Positions 5,991 through 12,368 of a stretch of DNA of 12,368 nt are shown piece after piece. Under the pieces are notes generated by a model that saw nothing but the letters and a program-made list of their open reading frames with translations, made no database searches and had not been told where the DNA came from. A program made the position numbers and the translations under genes. Numbering within the stretch: position 1 is the stretch's first letter; the number at the start of each line of letters is the position of its first letter. Origin of the DNA: Chloroflexia bacterium (GTDB lineage: Bacteria > Chloroflexota > Chloroflexia > Thermomicrobiales > UBA6265); assembly GCA_030430125.1 (NCBI GenBank), contig JAUIGA010000054.1, positions 1 to 12,368 of the forward strand, in the 5' to 3' direction.

Positions 5991-7400
5991 TTACCGCTTC
6001 GGCGGGACGTTCTGGTTGTGGCGGAACAGGTTTTCCGGGTCGTACGCCGCCTTTACCCGGGCCAACCGCGTGTAGGTGGCCTCCGGATAGGCCTCGCGGA
6101 TTCGCGCCTCGCCCTCTTCCTCCAGGAAGTTGACGTACACGCCCTGGCCTTCGTGCCGGATCGCCTCCCACAGCGCGGCGGTCCACGCCTCGTGCAGCGC
6201 TCGATCCTCCTCCGGGTCAGCCCAGATGCCGATGATCGCCACGAAATAGTTGCGGTCGCGATGGGCGAACGCGGTCGCATCGGGATCGACCCGCGCGAAC
6301 GCGCCGCCGAGGCCGCGGAGCTGCACCAGGCTGAACGGCGAGCTCGCCGTATCCATCGCGGTCAGGATGGCCGCGATCGCGTCGTCGCTGATCGCATCGG
6401 CGAACATCGACCGGATCGACGCGTTGTGCGGCTCGGCAGCGAAGGCCGTGAAGTCGTAGATCCCCGGGTAGGGCATTGGCGCGATCGCGTCGGCCACCGG
6501 ATCCGCCAGCGCCCGCAGCGGCGCCAGCGCGCGCTCACCCGCCTCGAGGTCGCCGGTCCACACCAGCAGGATCGACAGCACCAGCTCGCCCACGCGATCC
6601 GGCGGCACGTGCGGGGCCGGCGGCGCGTGCTCCAGGTTGGCGATGGTCGTCAGGTCCTCCGGCGCGGCTACCACGTAGTCGAGATAGCCGCGAATCACCT
6701 CAGGCGTTGCCGGCAGCATCAGGTCGCCACCGAGCACCTGGCCGACTGGGGCGAGCTGGAACGTGAACTCCGTCACGATGCCGGCGTTGCCGCCACCACC
6801 CCGGATCGCCCAGAACAGGTCGGGATGCTCGGTCTCGCTGGCGGTGACGATCTCACCGGCGGCCGTCACCACCTGTGCCGACAGCAGGTTGTCGATGGCG
6901 AGCCCGTACTTGCGCACGATGAAGCCGATGCCCCCGCCGGTCACCAGTCCACCCATGCCGACCGAATGGGTGTCCCCGGTGGTCAGGGCAAGGCCGTGCG
7001 CGTTCGCCGGTCCGGCCAGGTCGCCGGACGTCGCCCCCGGCTGGACGCGCGCCGTCCGCGTCTCCGGATCGACCATGACCAGCTTCATCCTGGTGAAGTC
7101 GACGACCAGCGCACCGTCGACGACGCTCAGCCACGCCAGGCTGTGACCGCCGCTGCGTACCGACAGCGGAATGCCGTGCTCCTGCGCGAAGGTGACGACG
7201 GCGACGACGTCCTCGGCGTTCGCCACGCGGGCGAACGCCAGCGGTCGGGCCAGCGCCCCAAAGATGGTGGTGCGCGCCGTGTCGTAGTCGATGCTGTCGG
7301 AGGTGATGAGCTCGCCGGTGAGACGGAACCGCAGCGTGTCGAGCTGATCGGCGACGGTGGCAGCGGGGATGACGACGGAAGAAAACGATACTGCAGTCAT
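5991..7400 (-). CDS. FAD-linked oxidoreductase, berberine-bridge-enzyme-like (VAO/PCMH fold)
   Basis: The product is 469 aa, the normal length for the family. Residues about 50-230 are the FAD-binding PCMH fold: VANAEDVVAVVTFA, then SVRSGGHSLAW (80-90), whose His86 is the usual site of covalent attachment to the 8-alpha carbon of FAD, then the loop TGDTHSVGMGGLVTGGGIGF (141-160) and DLFWAIRGGGGNAGIVTEF. The C-terminus AYDPENLFRHNQNVPP is the BBE signature. The second flavin link, a Cys in the VCPTVGVGG-type loop, is missing (Thr144 lies there), so the flavin is probably held by His only. Relatives oxidise sugars, alkaloids or natural-product intermediates with O2. No signal peptide is seen, so it is likely cytoplasmic. 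ATG 7400 has AGGAG 6 bases upstream. It is divergent from the STAND-TPR regulator, which probably controls it. Confidence 0.92.
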   Translation of the reverse strand: MTAVSFSSVVIPAATVADQLDTLRFRLTGELITSDSIDYDTARTTIFGALARPLAFARVANAEDVVAVVTFAQEHGIPLSVRSGGHSLAWLSVVDGALVVDFTRMKLVMVDPETRTARVQPGATSGDLAGPANAHGLALTTGDTHSVGMGGLVTGGGIGFIVRKYGLAIDNLLSAQVVTAAGEIVTASETEHPDLFWAIRGGGGNAGIVTEFTFQLAPVGQVLGGDLMLPATPEVIRGYLDYVVAAPEDLTTIANLEHAPPAPHVPPDRVGELVLSILLVWTGDLEAGERALAPLRALADPVADAIAPMPYPGIYDFTAFAAEPHNASIRSMFADAISDDAIAAILTAMDTASSPFSLVQLRGLGGAFARVDPDATAFAHRDRNYFVAIIGIWADPEEDRALHEAWTAALWEAIRHEGQGVYVNFLEEEGEARIREAYPEATYTRLARVKAAYDPENLFRHNQNVPPKR

Positions 7401-7542
7401 GAGACGCTCCTGAAAGGTGATGGGGAGTGGACGTGTTGATGGACGGTCGGGTCCCGTGGCGCGCCGGCGGATCGAGCCGAATTTGGCGCGATCACCACTA
7501 TGCCGGGGCGACCTTCACGGAACATCCGTCGAAACGCGTAGT

Positions 7543-7593
7543 GACCACGTATTTTTCGGAAGCGCGCGGTTGCGTACGTCGCCGTACGTGGTC
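7543..7593. promoter_or_regulatory. candidate operator between the oxidase and the XRE-STAND-TPR regulator
   Basis: GACCACGTA (7543-7551) and TACGTGGTC (7585-7593) form a perfect 9-bp inverted repeat 33 bases apart. Inside and overlapping it are two CGTACG palindromes (7573-7578 and 7583-7588) exactly one helical turn apart. Such spaced symmetric sites in the gap between divergent genes suit a multimeric DNA-binding regulator. No convincing -35/-10 pair was found. The rest of the 457-base gap (7401-7857) shows no gene I would defend; its frames are short and Arg/Pro-rich. Confidence 0.4.
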
Positions 7594-7795
7594 TGCGGAG
7601 TTCGGGTGCCAGCCGATGGCGAGCGTTTTTCACCTGCTCCTGCGCCGATCGCGCGCGAGTCCGAAATCCGGGACAATTCCCTGGTCTCCAGTCTCCGGCG
7701 CAGCGCTGCCGGCCACCACGCACGGTCCTCACACGCGCCTCCAACAGCGCTCACACAGTTGGCCCGGCTCGGGGGCTGTGGAAGTGGCCGCCGAG

Positions 7796-7804
7796 TGCTA
7801 CCAT
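7796..7804 (+). promoter_or_regulatory. possible extended -10 element of the XRE-STAND-TPR gene
   Basis: TGCTACCAT matches an extended -10 (TGnTAnnaT), 53 bases before the GTG start at 7858. The -35 position (CTGTGG around 7776-7781) is weak. The call rests on one short match. Confidence 0.25.
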
Positions 7805-7844
7805 GCGTTATGTGGAGTGAGGATCGAACGACAGATCATCGCGC

Positions 7845-7850
7845 GGGAGG
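7845..7850 (+). promoter_or_regulatory. ribosome binding site that fixes the GTG start at 7858
   Basis: GGGAGG with a 7-base spacer to GTG 7858. The in-frame ATG at 7810 has no such site, and the residues it would add (a charged, Gly-rich leader) precede the HTH domain without similarity to anything known. Confidence 0.7.
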
Positions 7851-7857
7851 CGGGGCA

Positions 7858-10428
7858 GTGGCGGGTGAGCCGGGACGATTCGGCGATCTGCTGCGACGAT
7901 TACGGGAGTCGGCGGGGTACTCGCAGGAGGCGCTGGCCGAGCGGGCCGGACTCTCGACCAATGCCATCAGCGCGCTGGAGCGTGGCGAGCGCAAGCGTCC
8001 CTACCCAGACACCGTCCGGCGGCTGGCGACGGCCCTGGCGCTGGACGACACCGCGCGGGCGACGCTGGCCGAGGTGTCACGCCCGCGACCCGATCCACCC
8101 CCTGCGGACCGTCACCCGGCGACGCTGGCGCCACCCGCGCTGCCGGCGGAGCCGACACCCTTGATCGGGCGGGAGGCCGAAACGGAGCGGATCCGCCACC
8201 TCCTGACCGACGCCAGCATTCGCCTGCTGACCCTGATCGGTCCGGGCGGCGTCGGCAAGACCCGACTCGCGCTGCGCGTCGCTCGCACCTCCGGCGACCA
8301 CTACCCCGACGGCGTGATCTGGGTCGATTTGGCGGCGCTGGCGGATCCGGCACTCGTGCTTCCCACTATCGCCCGGACCCTGCAGCCGGAGGATTCCCGC
8401 GTCAACGACACGGGGTCGGCGCTCCACGACTGGCTGCGGGACAAACGGATCCTGCTCGTGCTGGACAACGTCGAACACCTGCTCGCCGCGGCCCCGGATA
8501 TCGCCGCTCTGCTCGATGCCTGCCCCAGCCTGACCGTCCTTGCAACCAGCCGGTCGCCGTTGCGGCTCCGTGGCGAGCAGGAGTTCCCGGTGCCACCGCT
8601 CGATCTCCCACCGGTCGACGCCACCCGCGAGGCGGAACATGTTGAGATGTCGGCGGCCGTTCAGCTCTTCGTCTGGCACGTACAGCGCAAGTCCCCGTCG
8701 TTCACCTTGACCGACGCCAATGCCGCGACCGTGGCCGCGATCTGCCAGCGTCTCGGTGGGTTGCCGCTCGCGCTGGAGCTTGCCGCCGCCCGCATTCGCG
8801 TCCTGACGCCCGTGGCGCTGCTCGCGCGGCTCGACCGCCAGCTGGCGGTCCTCGCCGATGGACCCCGGGATCTGCCGCGGCGGCAGCAAACCATGCAGGC
8901 GGCGATCGACTGGAGCTACCGGCTGCTCGATGGTCCCGCCCAGGCCCTCTTCCGCCGCCTGTCGATGTTCGCCGGTGGGTGGACGATCGACGCCGCTGCG
9001 GCGGTCGCCGCCTGGGGTGAGGTAGCGCCGGACGAGACCGTCGCCCTGATGGCCAGCCTGATCGATCACTCCCTTGTCGCAACGCCGGATAGCCCGGAGG
9101 GAAGCGACCGCTTCCTGATGCTGGAGCCGATCCGGCAGTTCGCCGCGCAGCGCGTCGAGGCAGCCGGGGAGCTCGGGGACCTTCACGCGCGGCATCTTGC
9201 CTGGCATCTCACGCTGGTGCAACAGGCGGAAGGCGAGCTGACCGGACCGGATCAACAGTCCTGGCTCGACCGGCTGGAGCGGGAACACGACAACTTGCGG
9301 GTCGCATTGGCGTGGAGTCTCGCGGAACCGGGGCAACAGATCGCCGGCCTGCGCCTGGCCACGGGTCTGTGGCGCTTCTGGGCGACGCGCGGCTATCTGT
9401 CCGAAGGCAGGCACTGGCTGGAGGATGGGCTGGCGATGGTCGGCGACGCGCCGGGCAGCCTGCGAGCAAAGGCGCTGAACGAGGCCGGCAATCTCGCCAA
9501 GGACCAGGGAGACTATCCCCACGCAATCGAGATGATCGAGGCCAGTCTCACGCTGCGACGGTCGCTCGCGGACACGGACGGAACGGCCAGGTCGCTCAAT
9601 GACCTCGGCAACATCGAGTTGAGCCTGGGGCACTATGCGCGCGCCGGTGAACTCTACGAATCGGCGCTCGCGCTGTTCCGCGAGGCTGACGTCGTCTGGG
9701 GCGTCGCCATCACCCTGCACAACCTCGGCATCACTGCTGGCTATCTCGCCGACCACGACCGCGCCAGAGCGCTGCTCGCCGAGGCGTTCGGTCACTGGAC
9801 CCGGCTGGGCGACACCGCCCACCAGGCACGATCTCTGGATGCGCTCGGGGTGATCATGCGGGAACAGGGCGACCTCGGCCAGGCAGCAAGCCTCCACGAG
9901 CGGAGCCTGGCGTTGCGCCGGGCGCTGGGAGATACCCGGGGAATCGGCATCACCCTCGCCAACTACGGCGTGGTCCGGCGCGACGAGGGCAATTACCCCG
10001 AAGCGATTCGCCTCATCGAAGAGTCGCTACGGCTCCGACGCACAATCGGCGACAGGATGGGTGTCGCCGGCGCGCTTGCCGCCCTGGCGGAGGTCACGCG
10101 CCGGGCAGGCGACGACGCGCGTGCCGCTGCCCTCTTCCGCGAGGCACTGGCGCTGCACCGGCAGCTCGACATGTCCGACGGGATCGCCGACTGCCTGGTC
10201 GGGCTTGCCGCCATCGCGTGTTCCGAGGGCGATCCCGAACGCGCCGCGCGGCTGCTTTGCGCTGGCGAGGCGCTCCGCGAGCGAACGCGCCATGTCATGG
10301 CTCCGGCCGACGACTGCACGGTCGCCCAGATCGAAACCGGCCTCGACGCCGATACGCTCGCCGCGGCGCGGCGCGCCGGGCGCGAGACGCCGCTCGACCA
10401 GATCCTTGCCGACGAGCTGGATGGATGA
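7858..10428 (+). CDS. XRE-family HTH, NB-ARC (STAND) ATPase, TPR transcriptional regulator
   Basis: The product is 856 aa from GTG. Residues about 8-70 are an XRE-type HTH (FGDLLRRLRESAGYSQEALAERAGLSTNAISALERGER). A Pro-rich linker follows, then an NB-ARC/STAND ATPase: LIGREAE (102-108), Walker A GPGGVGKT (128-135), Walker B LLVLDNVEH (199-207), LATSRSPLRLRGEQEF (228-243) and GGLPLALELAAARI (300-313). A winged-helix module (about 343-450) starts with QTMQAAIDWSYRLLD and includes LFRRLSMFAGGW. From about 535 to 810 there are six to seven TPR units of about 40 residues, such as LNDLGNIELSLGHYARAGELYESALALFR. In this family the TPRs sense an unknown ligand or partner, nucleotide exchange drives oligomerisation, and the HTH binds DNA. 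The gene is divergent from the FAD-linked oxidase and lies 144 bases upstream of an FAD monooxygenase, so both are likely targets. No defects are seen. Confidence 0.92.
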   Translation: MAGEPGRFGDLLRRLRESAGYSQEALAERAGLSTNAISALERGERKRPYPDTVRRLATALALDDTARATLAEVSRPRPDPPPADRHPATLAPPALPAEPTPLIGREAETERIRHLLTDASIRLLTLIGPGGVGKTRLALRVARTSGDHYPDGVIWVDLAALADPALVLPTIARTLQPEDSRVNDTGSALHDWLRDKRILLVLDNVEHLLAAAPDIAALLDACPSLTVLATSRSPLRLRGEQEFPVPPLDLPPVDATREAEHVEMSAAVQLFVWHVQRKSPSFTLTDANAATVAAICQRLGGLPLALELAAARIRVLTPVALLARLDRQLAVLADGPRDLPRRQQTMQAAIDWSYRLLDGPAQALFRRLSMFAGGWTIDAAAAVAAWGEVAPDETVALMASLIDHSLVATPDSPEGSDRFLMLEPIRQFAAQRVEAAGELGDLHARHLAWHLTLVQQAEGELTGPDQQSWLDRLEREHDNLRVALAWSLAEPGQQIAGLRLATGLWRFWATRGYLSEGRHWLEDGLAMVGDAPGSLRAKALNEAGNLAKDQGDYPHAIEMIEASLTLRRSLADTDGTARSLNDLGNIELSLGHYARAGELYESALALFREADVVWGVAITLHNLGITAGYLADHDRARALLAEAFGHWTRLGDTAHQARSLDALGVIMREQGDLGQAASLHERSLALRRALGDTRGIGITLANYGVVRRDEGNYPEAIRLIEESLRLRRTIGDRMGVAGALAALAEVTRRAGDDARAAALFREALALHRQLDMSDGIADCLVGLAAIACSEGDPERAARLLCAGEALRERTRHVMAPADDCTVAQIETGLDADTLAAARRAGRETPLDQILADELDG

Positions 10429-10503
10429 ACCCCGCGCAACGCCACATCGCGCCCGCCGGGAACCCCACACCGACCGAAAAACGAGCAGGAGCTGAGCAAG
10501 TAT

Positions 10504-10517
10504 CGGTCTGGTGACCG
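10504..10517 (+). promoter_or_regulatory. small inverted repeat upstream of the FAD monooxygenase
   Basis: CGGTC (10504-10508), TGGT, GACCG (10513-10517): a perfect 5-bp inverted repeat in the 144-base gap between the regulator stop and the next gene. It could be an operator half-site pair or a short mRNA hairpin. No convincing promoter or T-tract terminator is visible in the gap, so read-through from the regulator gene is possible. Confidence 0.25.
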
Positions 10518-10572
10518 TACCTTGCGCTCAATACGCTGGCCTCATGGTTCGCGCACACCAGGGAGGCACACC

Positions 10573-11994
10573 ATGACCAGCCAAACGACCGGGATCCTCA
10601 CCTCACTCGCCGCATTCGGCACCAACGACCGAGCCGTCGTGATCGGCGCCGGCATGGGCGGGTTGCTCGCGGCTCGCGCGCTTGCCGACCACTATCGCCA
10701 GGTGATTGTGCTCGACCGCGACACCCTCCCCACGTCACCCGGCCAGCGCCGGAATGTCCCCCAGGGGCAACATGTCCACGGTCTACTCGCCCGCGGCCGC
10801 GTCATAGTCGAACGAATGCTCCCCGGCATCACCGAGGACCTGATTGCCGACGGCGCGATCCTCGCCAACTCGAAACGCGACCTGACCTGGTTCCAGCAAG
10901 AGGGCTACCACGCCACGCCGAAGCGCGGGATATCCGTGCTGCTCATGTCGCGACCGCTACTCGAATACCATGTTCGCCGCCGCGTCGCCACGCTCCCGAA
11001 CGTCACCGTGATCGGCGGCTGCCAGGTAACCGGCCTGCTCGTCACGCGCGACCGCCAGCGCGTGACCGGGGTGCGCGTTGCCGACACCGATGATCGCGGC
11101 ACCGAACACGTGCTCCTTGCCCACCTGACCGTCGATGCCAGCGGTCGCGGCTCCCGACTGCCTGCCTGGCTGGAGCAGTTCGGCTACGACCTGCCGGACA
11201 CGGTGGTGGCCGGGGTCGAGTCGCGCTATGCTACGCGGCGTTTCCGGCGCATTCCCGGTCAGGGCGGCGGCCGCCTCGCCACCGTGATCGTTGCATCGCC
11301 ACACCTGCAGCGAGGCGGCGTGATGCTGGCCCAGGAAGGTGACGAGTGGCTGGTGTCGCTGGCCAGCCGGGGCGGCCTCCAGCCCCCGACCGAGCTTTCG
11401 GCATTCGTCGACTGGGCGGCCAGCCTGGAGGCTCCCGACATTTTCGACACCGTCCGTCAGGCGATTCCGCTCGACGACGGGGCGATGTACCGCTTCCCAC
11501 AAAGCACCCGGCGACACTTCGAGCGCATGGAACGCTTCCCGGAGGGACTGCTGCCCATCGGTGACGCAGTCTGCTCGTTCAACCCGGTCTACGCGCAGGG
11601 GATGAGCGTCGCCGCGATCGAGGCGGAGACGCTGGGACGCTGTGTTGCGTACGGCCAGGACCAGCTCTCGCACCGGTTCTTCGCCAGCATCATGCCGTCG
11701 GTCGACGCGACGTGGCTGATGGCCGCCAACGGCGACCTGCGCTACGCCACCGGACCGATCGATCTGCCGCGCCCAGCCCGAATCGCGAACGCCTACATGG
11801 GTCGGCTGCTGGCGGTCGCCCAGCGCGACGCGGTCGTGTCCGAGGCGTTCCAGCGCGTCACCAACCTGTTGGATCCGCCACAGGCACTGCGGCGACCCGG
11901 AATCGCAATGCGGATAGCCCTGGCAAGCATCCGGCGCGAGCCGCCCACACCCCCTCGCCATGCCGATCAACCCCTCGCCACCGCGGCGGACTGA
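10573..11994 (+). CDS. FAD-dependent oxidoreductase / monooxygenase (hydroxylase-like)
   Basis: The product is 473 aa from ATG 10573; GGGAGG lies 6 bases upstream. Residues 22-37 form the dinucleotide-binding VVIGAGMGGLLAARAL, with the acidic end of strand 2 at VLDRD (46-50). QRRNVPQGQHVHGLLARG (58-75) is typical of a bacterial FAD-dependent monooxygenase subgroup. DASGRGSRLPAWL (188-200) is the second FAD motif, and LLPIGDAVCSFNPVYAQGM (326-344) is the GD motif that holds the ribityl chain. Relatives are hydroxylases or epoxidases of lipids, isoprenoids or polyketides, and the related geranylgeranyl reductases; the substrate cannot be deduced. No membrane helix is clear. It lies downstream of the XRE-STAND-TPR gene and 40 bases before the secreted protein gene, so the last two are probably one operon. 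The C-terminal 30 residues are Pro/Arg-rich and probably disordered. Confidence 0.88.
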   Translation: MTSQTTGILTSLAAFGTNDRAVVIGAGMGGLLAARALADHYRQVIVLDRDTLPTSPGQRRNVPQGQHVHGLLARGRVIVERMLPGITEDLIADGAILANSKRDLTWFQQEGYHATPKRGISVLLMSRPLLEYHVRRRVATLPNVTVIGGCQVTGLLVTRDRQRVTGVRVADTDDRGTEHVLLAHLTVDASGRGSRLPAWLEQFGYDLPDTVVAGVESRYATRRFRRIPGQGGGRLATVIVASPHLQRGGVMLAQEGDEWLVSLASRGGLQPPTELSAFVDWAASLEAPDIFDTVRQAIPLDDGAMYRFPQSTRRHFERMERFPEGLLPIGDAVCSFNPVYAQGMSVAAIEAETLGRCVAYGQDQLSHRFFASIMPSVDATWLMAANGDLRYATGPIDLPRPARIANAYMGRLLAVAQRDAVVSEAFQRVTNLLDPPQALRRPGIAMRIALASIRREPPTPPRHADQPLATAAD

Positions 11995-12034
11995 GCGCCA
12001 GCCAACCGCATCCAGCCACCATTGGAGATAGACA

Positions 12035-12368
12035 ATGAGCATCCGATCCACTCGCGCCATCTCCACCCGACACCTGTTCCTGCTGTTCGCGTTTCTCGCA
12101 CTGGGGCTCGGCTACGGCTCCCAGGCGGCTGGCGCCCTCGCGCCGGTCGACGATCGGGACACTGGCATTGCCTGCGAGACCGCCGCCGTCATCTACCCCG
12201 TGCTCATCGGCTCGGGGTATGAGGTCCAGGTTACCGACGAGGACTGCGATCAAGCGCCGACGACAAGCGGCGGGCAGTATGACGCGATCCTCGCCGGTTC
12301 TGGCTATGAGGGCCACGTCGCTACGACCGTCAGCGACCGAGCATCAGCCAAGGGCACGCTGCGGGAGG
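12035..12368 (+). CDS. secreted protein with repeated GSGYE motif (3' partial)
   Basis: ATG 12035 is preceded by GGAG with a 7-base spacer, and the frame runs open to the window end (111 codons). The start MSIRSTRAISTRHLFLLFAFLALGLGYGSQAAGA is a typical Sec signal peptide: basic n-region, hydrophobic core at about 14-27, likely cut near residue 33. The mature part repeats a short motif, YPVLIGSGYEVQV (54-66) and YDAILAGSGYEGHV (82-95), about 29 residues apart. The two Cys residues (47 and 71) bracket the first motif and could form a disulfide after export. I do not recognise the family. It lies 40 bases after the FAD monooxygenase on the same strand, so co-expression is likely. Confidence 0.7.
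   Translation, partial: MSIRSTRAISTRHLFLLFAFLALGLGYGSQAAGALAPVDDRDTGIACETAAVIYPVLIGSGYEVQVTDEDCDQAPTTSGGQYDAILAGSGYEGHVATTVSDRASAKGTLRE

Noticed and set aside
6018..7439. 473-codon open frame on the plus strand opposite the FAD-linked oxidase
   Set aside because: It is Arg/His/Gln-rich and unlike any family, while the opposite strand has a complete BBE-type protein with motifs and a ribosome binding site. It is an antisense shadow of GC-rich codon usage.
7810..7857. ATG 7810 as the start of the XRE-STAND-TPR gene
   Set aside because: No ribosome binding site before it, whereas GTG 7858 has GGGAGG at 7-base spacing and begins right at the HTH domain.
8077..9897. 606-codon open frame on the minus strand opposite the XRE-STAND-TPR gene
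   Set aside because: Composition is typical of an antisense frame, with no domain. The plus-strand gene is clearly real over the whole span.
10957..12066. 369-codon open frame on the minus strand opposite the FAD monooxygenase and secreted protein
   Set aside because: No recognisable domain or ribosome binding site, and the plus strand is explained by two well-supported genes.

Overview
This is a GC-rich window of about 12.4 kb with dense, strongly GC3-biased coding on both strands. Gene content suggests a Chloroflexota bacterium of the Thermomicrobia type (Sphaerobacter/Nitrolancea-like), with high-GC actinobacteria as the alternative. It carries STAND ATPase/TPR regulators, a DUF4287-SRPBCC protein, BBE-type and hydroxylase-type flavoproteins, and dispersed repeats with a 'gtcatcctga ... 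gaaggatccccc' core. No rRNA, tRNA, CRISPR array, transposase or integrase was seen. The taxonomic call is inference from protein style only.

Layout. 1-1041 (+): end of a GNAT acetyltransferase fused to ankyrin repeats, open at its 5' end and followed by a perfect 8-bp stem-loop. 1042-1440: gene-free gap between convergent genes, with two inverted copies of a structured repeat. 2953-1441 (-): two overlapping genes, a membrane-anchored coiled-coil protein of unknown function and a DUF4287-SRPBCC protein. 2954-3187: divergent intergenic region rich in small inverted and direct repeats. 3188-5276 (+): a STAND-type ATPase regulator with a C-terminal helix-turn-helix, broken by one extra base near 4735. 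5277-5990: decayed region on the minus strand, holding an aldo/keto reductase N-terminal relic, an unassigned coding-like segment and a small ORF with an excellent ribosome binding site. 7400-5991 (-): a BBE-type FAD-linked oxidase. 7401-7857: 457-base divergent regulatory region. 7858-10428 (+): an XRE-NB-ARC-TPR regulator. 10573-11994 (+): an FAD-dependent monooxygenase-like protein. 12035-window end (+): start of a secreted protein with a repeated GSGYE motif.

How the genes may work together (inference). The centre looks like a small redox locus: two unrelated flavoproteins and a relic of an NADPH-dependent reductase, arranged around two ATP-dependent switch regulators. The intact XRE-STAND-TPR regulator is divergent from the FAD-linked oxidase and upstream of the FAD monooxygenase and the secreted protein, so it is the natural candidate to control both sides. 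The first STAND regulator and the reductase next to it appear to be decaying, as if half of a once larger locus is being lost. The left end (GNAT-ankyrin, membrane coiled-coil, DUF4287-SRPBCC) shows no obvious functional link to it.
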